Shown: positions 46,401-58,400 of the stretch, piece after piece
Layout of the letters: each line of letters starts with the position of its first letter
How positions within the stretch are numbered: position 1 is the first letter of the stretch
Assembly (NCBI RefSeq): GCF_001949145.1
Contig: NW_019091381.1
Span: 2,409,471 to 2,473,470 of the forward strand
Source: Acanthaster planci
Taxonomy: Eukaryota > Echinodermata > Asteroidea > Valvatida > Acanthasteridae
Direction of reading: 5' to 3'
DNA length: 64,000 bases
Notes under the pieces: generated by a model
What the model was told of the DNA's origin: nothing
The model's database searches: none
The model's input: the letters and a program-made list of their open reading frames with translations, nothing else
Program-made: the position numbers and the translations under genes

Positions 46401-49400
46401 CTATCATGTGTTTTGCTGTCGTTTATGGACCAAAAACATACCGAAATGCACGAAGTGAAATTTGAATTCAGCCAAACATACCACATCTGTTCATGCAAAA
46501 CTTCATCTGCAAAGGGATTAAGGATGACCATTCATTCACCGTTCATTTACAGTTCATTCACCGTTCTTTAATTAATGAAGTGAAACCCTCTTATTTTGGC
46601 CGGTATGTGAATGCTGACAGGTTTTATAACATGTTTGCGGTTGTTGTTTTTTTGGATGGTACCGGCAATGTTTGTAAATGAGTTCTTACACATAATCCAT
46701 TAAAACAGCTGTTGTCAGAGTGCTGTGATCAGTATTACGGTTTTTGAAGTCTGGATTTAAAACTCGACTGGTAAAATCTAGCGGTGGATTTCTCTTCAGG
46801 CAGACCTAAGTACTATCCTCCTTTAAACATTCATTAGTTAATGAGGCATTCCCCACAGCTCTCGACTTCGCGTGATTTCACCTTTTACTCATTGAACTGT
46901 TGCGATGTGTTGCTCCCTCATCGTTCTCTCAAACACTTTGAAATGCTCTAGCTTTGCCATGAATTAGTTCTTAATATTGTTTGCCCCATCCTCAAAATGA
47001 AACACAAGCCCAATGAAATTATACAAGTTTTTTTCTCCCGCTATGTACATATGCAGTGTGTCCTCGATTTATTACAAACAGTACTTCCAATCTGAAAACT
47101 GTCTGGGTTGTTTGTCACAAATTGTAAAACCTAGTTTGGACCTGTCCTCTGTCATTTATGTGTTGCCATGGCATCAGGACAAGTTATGTAATATCCCAAT
47201 CTGAGGAGAATAGACAAATCATGTTCTGTCATCGTATCGCGTTTTGGCTCAGATGACAGACCTGTCATACCTTACTGGGCTCGATAATCACTAGTGTAGT
47301 GTGGACAACCAAAATGAAGACAAAAGAGATCAACCGAAAGTTTCCACTTTCTGTTTGTAGGGTTCAGGTTTTTTAGTAGTCGCGACATTCGTTCTTTGAA
47401 AACAAACTTCGATTGGGCGTATAATTTTGCCCTGGTACTAGCCAGCAACCACATAGCGGACAGTCAGGTTTTTATTTGATACGGTGCCCCCTTGCAGCAT
47501 CAGAGTTTGGAACGCTGAACTTCTTCGCGAGGGTGCGCTGTTTGTAAATGAGATCGGGTTTGGAACTTGAAGGCAGAGTTGGGAGTTTGCTCGTCACCAG
47601 CGCCCCAACAGGGCGCTGGGAAGGGCTGATGGCCTTACACAGATTTTAGCGGAGGAAATACGTCACACGGGTTCACAGCCATTGGTCACAGCTAATGACG
47701 CGCAGAGCAATGTGGGTAGATCTCTGTCTGTCGCGTGAGCTCGCTCAATGTGTTATACAGGAGGCGGTTATCAATTCGATATTTTTCTTTTTCTTCCTCA
47801 TTGCTTAAAATATTCTCACTACACTATATTCGTTGTATAAACTATATTTGTTCATCCAAAATTGACCAATATAACTAATGATTTGAAATATGTTGCCAAA
47901 AGACACGTGATCAGTGATACTTAGTAAGGAATTACCACACTGTGATCGTATCAAGGCCATGTTTTAATTGATTATACTTTGCCCCCGTATTGAGAGCGTT
48001 ACCATTGGGGAACCAAGAAATTTAAATAACGCTTCGCCAACAGGAAGTGATAACCTTGCGGTCGCAAGTTGTGCACCCAATGTAGCCAATCACACTGCCA
48101 AAGCCATTCGTCCTTCCCAGCGCCCAGTTTGGGCGCTGGCGACGAGCGAAAGTTGGCAGCCCTGTTTCTTAATTGCTAAGCTTTTGGTGGAATGCTCGGA
48201 ACGTACATGTATATGTTTGAAACGTCAGGGCCAATTATGTGGCTATTTCAGATTTCAGTTACTTTGATATGCAGTTTGAAACAACTATTGTATGAACTTC
48301 ACTGTATACCCAAAACACCATCCCCTGTATGTTTTATAGTTGCAAATGATTGGGGCATTTAAGCAAGGTATATGAACTGTGATTTTTTTTTTACCACGAC
48401 ACGCTAGGGCTAACCAGACATTTGATTTATAGGCTTTAATGATGATGGCTCTGGAGAATCTTTCCAAGGGAAGTGAAGTCCGACAATTCAACAGGGGAAG
48501 CTTCAACAGCACACAAAGTTTGGTCTCCTCTCAAGAATGGCAATAAATCAGTGTCCCCATAGAGAGTCTATGGCGTGTCCCCAGACTGCTGTGTAATGAA
48601 ACAATTGCGTATTGATNTATAGGGATTTAGAATGGTTGGCACCAGTTGCTACCGAAGTGTGATCAAATGGCACAACTCACACGTCACCCTCGGGCCTCCT
48701 CGGTCACAGCTGGCTCCTTGTCTTCAGTCATTTCCTTGGAGGAAAGGGGTTGTATTCTAAAACTGATCCCAAACATCTTATGGCGTACCCAGGTGGGGGG
48801 GGGAGCTGGGAGACATGTTACCAATTTTTGTTTGTTTTGTTTGTTGATAATGAGGCGGGAATACTACCACAGTACTACCTATCGATGGCATTATACTCAG
48901 TCGTTTTAGAAGAATTTCCATTTCATCTCCCCATCGACCCAAGACGTAGGCACACCACTGAAGCATTCTATTTGGATGAGAAAACTACATATACTTATTC
49001 GGTCTGAAACGTGCTAAATGGAGTCTCACTTTTTTTGCCTGCAGGACCTAATAGTTATGATTACTCGGCCCGCAGCCCGTTCGTCTCGCCGACCGAGGAG
49101 ATGAAGACATGCCTGATCTGCGGCGACCGTGCCACGGGCCTTCACTACGGCATCGTGTCGTGCGAGGGCTGCAAAGGCTTCTTCAAGCGCAGCGTGTGCA
49201 ACCGCCGAGTCTACCGCTGCCTCCGGGAGAAGAACTGCATGATGTCGCGGCAGAAGCGCAACCGCTGCCAGTACTGTCGGCTACTCAAGTGCCTACAAGT
49301 CGGTATGAACCGGAAAGGTGAGTCTCTGAGCAGGATGGAACCCCAGCCCCTGGCTGGATTCGAACGTTCTTGCAAACACCTACTGCCCTAAACTAGCATC

Positions 49401-52400
49401 ATCTCCAATGGCATTCAGGGTGTCAGTCGCCAAATGGCGACTAGTCATTGAAAATGTGCCAGCTTGGTCCCCAATATTCTTGGTTGGTCTCATTGTTACA
49501 CAAACCTTTGTTACTGTGCGTGAATTTCCTCAGCATATGCAGCAAGGTATGAGACGGAGAGAACCCCCCTGCTTTGTGTTGGTCATTGTCTCGCAGTAAT
49601 CTGGGGAATTCCTTCAGACATCTTGGGGGGGGGGATGTGTTAAGTAACAATAGTCTGGAATGTGTATAGGGATTGGACATGTTGGGGGGGTACCCCTCGG
49701 TCTCATTTCTTGCTGGGTATATTCCTCAGACAGTGAACGCTTTTATAAAAAAGGTTATTTTACACTCTCTGCATTTAAAGAGAAAATGTCTTCGCCATTG
49801 CATCAGAAGTTTCTTTTGCCCAATCTTTTCGCAATCTTTTATAAGGGGTTGACGAGGGATTTTTTTTGTCTTGACTGCCGCCAGTAGTTTAGCAACCCGT
49901 CATCAGCACGAGGCGGCTATTACCTTGCACATTAAAAGCGGATGACACCAAAAATGACACTCTGTTGCTTTTTAAGCTGAACGATTGATTTCAAAGGAGG
50001 CAAGATACTAGACTTCATAAGGAGATCAACTATAGTTAGACTTGATGGGATACACCATAATGACGCAGCTCGCAGACTTTAAACCTCTGTCTATATTGGA
50101 AAGGGCACCTTTCTTTCAAGGTCTTTTTATATTTTACAGCCATCCGAGAAGACGGCATGCCAGGTGGAAGGAACAAAAGCATCGGCCCAGTTAAGGTAAG
50201 TTCCGTACAGCAAACTTTAACCAATAAAATTTACCATTAAAGTTTACCCCTCCTTTGGTCTGAAGGAATAGATGGCGCCATAACAGAGGTCGCTTTCCGC
50301 GATTGGTAACTCGTTCAATGAACAAGAATTTTCACCAGAGAAGTTCTCGCGTTGTATCCCTCGTACTTGTTTAAACTTATCAACTTATGTTGATTTCTGA
50401 TTGATTACTCTGTTTACCAGTGTGCCGAATTCTTCTGAATTTGTGTCTTTGTTTGTCTATTCCACATCATTATCTTGAAGATACCCACGTGGTGATGATG
50501 GGACGATTCTCCTTTTATAAAAACGTCGGTTGTAAGTGTATCAAAACACTTGTCTTTGCGACATGCATGGGGATGTCTGTAAAGAATTTCGCTTAAGGGG
50601 CGTCAGGAACATTCTTCGAATCTGAAATACTGTATTTTATCACTTTCAGCCTTGTATGTCGCCTTACAATTATCCCATGTTCTTCCGTTTTGCACGAAAC
50701 GGTTAACTTAAGAAATGTTTCTGAAACAGATGGGGGTTCGTAAATCAGTTTAGCGCCCTCATTCGTCTGAGGCTTCTTTTTTAATCCGCATACTATACAA
50801 AATGTGCGTGATAATGCTCAGTCGTGTCCGACTTTCTGGAACGTATGTTCACTCCATCCCATGCAGTCGTGCACCACTTAGTTGAGAGTTAGCGCATGCG
50901 CACTCGACAACTTTACCGTGGATTTTGAGGCAGGCGACGTCGAACATCGTTCCGACACTTCTTTCCGCAGATAGAGACCATCATTTATTTTTAACAAAAT
51001 ACAAACAAATGAAGTTCATGGAGATAACCTAACTAAACATTGATCTAATTGATCTAACAACATTAAAACACCCTATTAAAGTGAACCCAGTTGCCCAAAA
51101 TTTGAAACGAATTCTGAAAAGTGATTTTTACAAAATAAACACGATCAGATTTGAAAGAAAATACGTCCAGTGTCTTTCCTATTTTAAAACAACTTCTCCA
51201 GTTTATATAAAAAAACTAAACAAAATAAAGTGTCGTGTGTATTAAGGCCCGATAAAAACATCGGTAGTATTTTCAAGTTCTTGCGAATTGAATATTTTGC
51301 ACGAGAATCATTTGTCCGTAGTAGTGCATGTACACGTATACGTGTGCTGATTGCAGTACATGTACATGAACGTTGCACATGTGAACACATAAATCATGGC
51401 CGATCGGTCGACAGAGAGCCAAAATTGAAATTGATCAAACTAACAAAGGACAATTTGCAAAAGCTTAAACGTAACATGGTAACCTTTTACAAACACTTTT
51501 TCACAATTATTAAGATATGCAGCATGTGTGGAAAAACTAGAGAACAATTCAAATTTTCGAGTTTGAAATACCTTTTTTTTACGTTCGGAAATAGTAACAT
51601 ACAAACCATGTTCCATCCCATTTCCTCCCAAATGTCACTTTTGATTAACAAGACATACATCACAAATTGAAATCTGAAGCCTGATTTTATTTCTCTGGTA
51701 TAAATTCGGCAAACTTTTAGACAATGCGGAAGATCTCCGCAGATGGATTGTGGTGAAACAAGCAACAGAAAGAAACCACGACTTTGCCGAATTTCAGGGC
51801 ATGCACACAAACTTAGTTGAAGGGTAGGCTGAACACCTCCTAAAAAACATACATGTCTAAGGAAGCCGCTTGCGAGAGGCTTTGTGTATTTCCCAACGGC
51901 ACTGATTTGTTATCAAGTTGTTGCTACTAAAGAGCGCCACCGTTTCGGGTTTTTTTTTTCAATTTTTACGTGAGCGAGGGCGCCCTGTATGGTAACCGTT
52001 GATTCCAACTTCGCGGGAATTCAGCTCTTAACGGCGAACGTACGTTGAAGCATGGAGGTAAGAAAAGTTCTCCATGGTCGAAGACGAAACAGGAAAATGG
52101 CGAATTTGAAAATTTGGTTGAAAAAATTGATACACGAATTCTTTATATATGAAATACAGTTGTAGGAAAATCATGCACAAACAAATGTGGACATGTATTA
52201 CCTGAAAAACCGACCAAGAGCCTACATGTACATGCGGTATCCTCCCCTTATGGCAACAAAGACTTTGATACGAACAAAGGGTAGTTGCGGCAGAGGGCGC
52301 TATTTCGCGTTGCTGCGGTGAGCAATTTGGAATAGGACAGGTACCGAAGGACGTACACGCACTGCGAAATCTATAAGGGACCAGTTCTATCAAGCGTCAC

Positions 52401-55400
52401 GTTCGTGTTGCGGATTTTTCCTTCAGCATAATGTCACCGATTAAGTTTTTATTTGTCGAAAGCCTCAACCGAAGGTGTTATTTGTTTACCATTTCAACTA
52501 CCAAATAAATGCTGACGCTCATTCAACTGTGTTTAAGTCTTGCTAAAGTTGTTGAACTTGTTAGTGAAAGTAACTTCCATCTTACACACGATATTTACGA
52601 ATGCTTTAGAAGGGACAAAATTGATATAGATTCATCGTCAAATTCGTCTTCATTCATGGATGTTTTCTGTCTTACTCGCCAGATTGTTTCATTATCAGGT
52701 GTCTGTGGCGCGAGGTTTTTCTTATTAAAAGAAAGTGTCAAATGTAATTATTTCTGGTTAGTATAACACTTTTTAATGTCGGCATTTTCGTTCGAGTGGG
52801 TATTTAGTCATAATAACTGATAATCCCGAGTCCTCGACCCGAGTCTCCCCGGGGGAAGATTAACCATATGATGGGTTCACTGGCCAAATGAAGGATTTTT
52901 AGACAGACACAAAAAATGGAAACGGACACGTGAGAGCCAGTCACTCTTTTGTCATCACAATCAACGCTGGCGGCGCTTTCACTGGAGGTGTTTAATGCTC
53001 GTTCCGAGGACTAATGGGACGGGTAGAATCGCTCTTTAATCTGACGGGTTCTATGCCGTCTCCTGTCGCGTCTGTCCAGTCGTGTGGAACGCTAACCGTC
53101 GGTGGCGTTGCGACGGATCACTTCGGCAAACGTGATCTGCGCTCTATAGCCATTCTTATAAGCGCTCTTCCAGCCGTTTGGTGGTGGTGGGCTTTGAAGC
53201 GAGACGGGAGCTGCTGCCCCGGTTTGGACACGCCTCACTTGATTCGTCCTTCCTTCCGAGCTTTCACTGGCTTTCATCTACGCCCTTCCCCCCGGGGGGG
53301 GGTTAGTGGTGGTCGTGGCTGGTACAAAAAAGGTTTAGAAGAGATTTAATGATAAACACCTCAAACAACATATGTGATAAGCAAAGGGATCGGGTAGCCC
53401 TCTTTGGCTTCGCGTACATATCTGTACACTTTGTTCGGTTGTTTTTTTTAATTTTGGAAGTAGGGCCTAGTCGCCTCGTCGGACAGCTCAGCAGCCATCA
53501 AGTGCATCATTAAAAAGTTACAAGAAACTGCCACTTTTGGGCAAAGAAAATCAATTTTGAAACTACTTGAAATAGGTCCTTTTCGAGCTTTTTGCAATAC
53601 ATTGGTCGAGAATTACGGCCCAGCGGCTGTTCGTTTTATTTTTTTATGGGCAAAAATGCAACTAATATCTTGAGGTCAGGTCTTCATTCCGGATTCAGTG
53701 GGATAAAATGTGAGGAAGTGTTCATCAAAACAAGCGAACGAAACAAAAAACAAAATTGGTTGTCAGTAGTAAGACAAAGTTGCAGACGACGTTGTAGAAT
53801 TAGCGTGTGGAGCGAGTGAAAACGCCAGGAAATTGTCAAATTTCAGGTCTGCTTCGTAGGCGTTTACCTGATTTTTTTCCCTTGGAGGTCGATGCGTCCT
53901 TCAGGCGAAGACGCAATTTGATTTCATGACGTCAACAAACATTTGTAGTTCGGAACAAGGGATGGTCTGAACCAAATTTTTGGGGGAAGGGGGGGCAAAA
54001 TTCCGAATTTTTTCATATAACTTTGTGTTGCCTTTCTGAGGAATGAGGCTAGATTTAGGGGGATTTTTACCCACTTTTGGAAAAAAGGCATGAAAGAAAA
54101 AAAAACGTCTTTCTCCCATTATTTGACAAAAAACTCCTTTTTTGGGGGGGGGGGTTGGCCTCATTGTCCCTCATCAGCCGTTGCTTCGGAGTTCGGAGAA
54201 CATAAAGATCAACTGACTCTCCTGCTCACTTCGAGTGCAGCTTTAACAAGGCTCAATGCTTCCGGCATGTCTCCCTGGCGTGTAGAAGGTTGAAAGCTGA
54301 AGCAAGGGAAAACTTATTGTAAGTCCTTGTAAATTTGAGAGAAGTCTTTAAAGACAGAAAATGGATGATGGTGAGACTATGAGTTCAAGCCATTTCCCTC
54401 TCTAATTGGAACCCGTTCACTCCTTCTCCTACCGATAAATCAGTCCTGTAAATCTCTTTTCCTTTTGCTCTGTAAACTCCAAAGTCCTAAGAAAAAGGTG
54501 TTGCTAAACGGTGTGGAAATACTTACTCGGTTGTCTTGATCTATTTGAGACTGGGAGAAAAAAGAAACCCTTAATGTTCGAGTCCCCAAGCCTGATTACC
54601 TGGGAAACTCGGCCGGGCTATAATAGACTCCAAATTCGGCCTCCACGCCGACCGTTTCGACCTTGTGCTCATCTCAGCTTGTTTTTTTCACTCTGTTCCC
54701 AATAACGAATCAAAAAAATCGGATTATCTTCTCTTCTAAATCAGGAAATCGCTGTGTACGTGAACCTGTTTCAACTTGGCCATCGTCTGATACGCCGAAT
54801 CTGATGCAGCCTCCCCTATGCAACCCCTCCATCTCGTCCCCTCATCAACCATTTTCCTATCATGGGCCTATGCCCCCCCCCTTTGGAAATGAAAAAAAAA
54901 TGCCAAGTGTGGCGACCACTTAGAGTAACAAACTGTGATTGAATTAAAAGAGGGAAAGGAGACCGCAAAGGCTTTTTAAGATAGTGTTGTATTTATTAAG
55001 AAGATTCGACCGTCGTCCCGGCCTTTTAAGGTTGTGTTCTATTCGGCGAAGCGCGTTTGCGTGTCCACCCCCCTTCCAGATTTGTGGCGTCATCAATTCC
55101 TTCAATAAAACGGATTTATTGGTATTGAGATCTGTAGGTTTGAGGTCAGCCACATTTCCCTGTCAATTACTTTGGACACACGTCTTTGCCAAATTGTCAC
55201 AGAATACCCTTGGTTCATTTTGTGTCTTTTTTTATCTGTTGGTGTGTTTGTTTGTTTGTTTGTTTGTTTGTCTGTTTCTTTGTTTGTTCGTGATTTGAAG
55301 GGGATACCATCCCGAATTGGTTACCTGCAATTTGCAAAGCGGGCTGTCAGAACTGCACGCACAGTTAACTGCATGGTTCGGCGGTACAGATCTGAACGTA

Positions 55401-58400
55401 GAAACTAAATGGTCAACATCGTGGCTGAGTGTCCATATTGATATAGAATCTGTGCATGACACTTTCATCTTGCGCTCAGGCGGGGAATATTCCTTGATAT
55501 TTTCAAGACATTCCACTGCTTGTCTTTTTTTGCTCCCCCAACAGAAAACCGTCTCAAAATTTGCCTGTTAAAGCATGGAGGCGGGCCGCGGACACGTTCT
55601 GCTGCGTCGTCGGGTCAAACATTCAAGGCGGTGTCCCTGAGCCGCGAGCCAGCAAAACAATCTCTCCGCGCGGGTTACGTAACAGCTCGCTTAGCCTGAC
55701 CGCTGCCGTGATTATGATCTCTATGCTGGGCTTGACGCTTTGCCATGCCCGCTTGCCATGCCTCGTAATTCACCAAGGACGGAGAACGGTGGGGTAGAAT
55801 TATGAAACAAAACAGCCATTTCAAAGCAAGGCCCCCAACTTTTGCCGTTTTCTCACGTGAAAAAGACCGCCTTACTGTTTTGTCTATGGATTTCACAGTC
55901 AACGATGAGCAGACGTGAAAAAGTTAACAAGCAAATGAAGAGTTGGTCTGATGCGAAGACCCAAAAATGAGACAACCGGTTTTTGGAGATAAATATTTGA
56001 GACTCGGCTTTTGTTTAAGCGGAAAACGAATGTTTAAAACGGGAAAAGATTAAAACAAGATCTAATGGTGTAGCTGTAAAGACGAAGAGATACATAGATC
56101 CCCCCCCCAAGTTCTTTTACGATTAGTTAGTTTTGACCTTCCTGTGCACAAGTCTAGAAAACAACGTAGTTGAAACGAATGTCTTCGTAGGCTGGTCGGA
56201 TTTGTGTGCGTGATCCAAAGTATCCGTCACTGGCACGTAAAGACAACTGTGACGTGGCATCAAATCAAAACTATCTCATAGAAATTATCTTTACCTTTAT
56301 CAAGGAACACCCGAAGGCTGAGCTGGACATCGCTCACATTGGGGCGTGTACTCACGAAACTGATCGTGCGGATCGTTACCGAGATATCGTGATGAGGGTT
56401 TCAGCGATTGTGACGAGATTGATTGCGATCGAGGCTGATGATGCGACTTGACTCAGATCGGGAGGCGGTCAGCGCAACCCCCCCCCACACTTTCCTTTCT
56501 CCAAACTGAGATAAGACTGTCATCATCGACGGAGCGAAGTTTGCTCCTCTAGCTCTCCGTCTGGGCTCTGTCTTTTCTCTCTATTTTCTCCACACGGTGA
56601 ATTAATCTCCCAAGTCCTCCATGAATAAAACATGGTTTTTTTTTTGAGACGCAGCACCGGGATTGAATATGGCAGCCTTGGCCGCTGCCAGAACCAAAAA
56701 AAAAAAAANNNNNNNNNNNNNNNNNNNNNNNNNNNNNNNNNNNNNNNNNNNNNNNNNNNNNNNNNNNNNNNNNNNNNNNNNNNNNNNNNNNNNNNNNNNN
56801 NNNNNNNNNNNNNNNNNNNNNNNNNNNNNNNNNNNNNNNNNNNNNNNNNNNNNNNNNNNNNNNNNNNNNNNNNNNNNNNNNNNNNNNNNNNNNNNNNNNN
56901 NNNNNNNNNNNNNNNNNNNNNNNNNNNNNNNNNNNNNNNNNNNNNNNNNNNNNNNNNNNNNNNNNNNNNNNNNNNNNNNNNNNNNNNNNNNNNNNNNNNN
57001 NNNNNNNNNNNNNNNNNNNNNNNNNNNNNNNNNNNNNNNNNNNNNNNNNNNNNNNNNNNNNNNNNNNNNNNNNNNNNNNNNNNNNNNNNNNNNNNNNNNN
57101 NNNNNNNNNNNNNNNNNNNNNNNNNNNNNNNNNNNNNNNNNNNNNNNNNNNNNNNNNNNNNNNNNNNNNNNNNNNNNNNNNNNNNNNNNNNNNNNNNNNN
57201 NNNNNNNNNNNNNNNNNNNNNNNNNNNNNNNNNNNNNNNNNNNNNNNNNNNNNNNNNNNNNNNNNNNNNNNNNNNNNNNNNNNNNNNNNNNNNNNNNNNN
57301 NNNNNNNNNNNNNNNNNNNNNNNNNNNNNNNNNNNNNNNNNNNNNNNNNNNNNNNNNNNNNNNNNNNNNNNNNNNNNNNNNNNNNNNNNNNNNNNNNNNN
57401 NNNNNNNNNAAAAAAAAAAAAAAAAAAAAAAAAGAGGAGGCGGGGGACTCGTCAGAGTGATGATTTCATCTGGCTATCATTCTATCCCATCATCTCACCT
57501 TGATGAGGATTGATGTCAGGAACAACACCGTCTCAGCGCCCGCCACGGGCGTTGCATGCATGCATCGGGGACCGTTCACCGGCCTGCCAAGACGAAATGG
57601 CGGAAAAGAAGCGGCTAAGAATTGGCCTCGACTGGGACTCAACTGTGAATTGGATGTAGAGTAATCTCCCGCTTCCCGCGTCAGGAAAGCTCATCAGTCG
57701 GCGGGGATTCCCTCCCCCCTCCTTTCTCGGTGTACCCTTGAAAAACAAGGAGTTAATATCTATCTTTTCTCTTCTTCGCTTTCCTATCCATACGTCGTGC
57801 CCGCTGCTGGGTTTTTGACAAATAAAGGTTCGTTTTCTTTCCCTCTTTGTTAGCTCGGCGTCGCAGGCAGAAAGAATCACCGCGAGATGGCATAACTCCG
57901 GAAATTCAGGCTTAGGCTCATTATTTTGGTCTTTGTGGCGGAATTTGGAGAATATTTGGGTTTTTTTTCTACAGAGAAGGACCGTGAAAACCTTGCCAAT
58001 TTTGTTGGCTACGCTGCTTGTTTCGAGAACATAATCTGGTGAGGGGTTTAGGGGTCGCATGCAAAACAAAATTCCCTAATGAGATTAAGTAACTTTTACA
58101 AAATCTTTGAGATAAAAATACCTGATGTAGCCGTGGCTTGTCAGTTTCCTATTTGTCATCAAGTTTTCAAACTTTTGTTTGAAACATTTTTGGAGATGCG
58201 TTTTTTTCGTCTTATAGACGTCATGCTGTTTCGATAAACCGGACGAATATTTCACTTTCAGAAGGTATTACTATACAGAAAGTTGTACAACTGACTGTGT
58301 TGCTTGTTTTCATCTCACTTGTCAATAACTGGAGGGTCCGCGCATTAAGTAATTAACAATCTGTTTTTGAGGGGGACAAACTGTTCCCACATGCACGATA

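Larger units (their letters stand above)
37446..49044 (+). other. NR6A1 intron 1 (11.6 kb)
   Basis: I found no other gene inside this intron. It holds a GTAACACC-type repeat cluster (38687-38770), an unrecognised 153-codon frame (39954-40415), a GTTACGTAAC palindrome (40165-40174), several TACATGTAC palindromes around 46.0-46.2 kb, a 591-base inverted-repeat element (47574-48164) and one ambiguous base at 48617. Confidence 0.55.

Noticed and set aside
49340-49390. tRNA-like T-loop (GGATTCGAAC) after the NR6A1 DBD exon
   Set aside because: No A box, anticodon stem or matching acceptor stem could be found on either strand.
52988-53349. 111-codon plus-strand frame in NR6A1 intron 3
   Set aside because: No recognisable domain, low-complexity runs, and an opposing open frame. 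No splice support.
56632-57513. 293- and 265-codon open frames
   Set aside because: They consist mainly of unknown residues translated through the N gap and its flanking A-runs.
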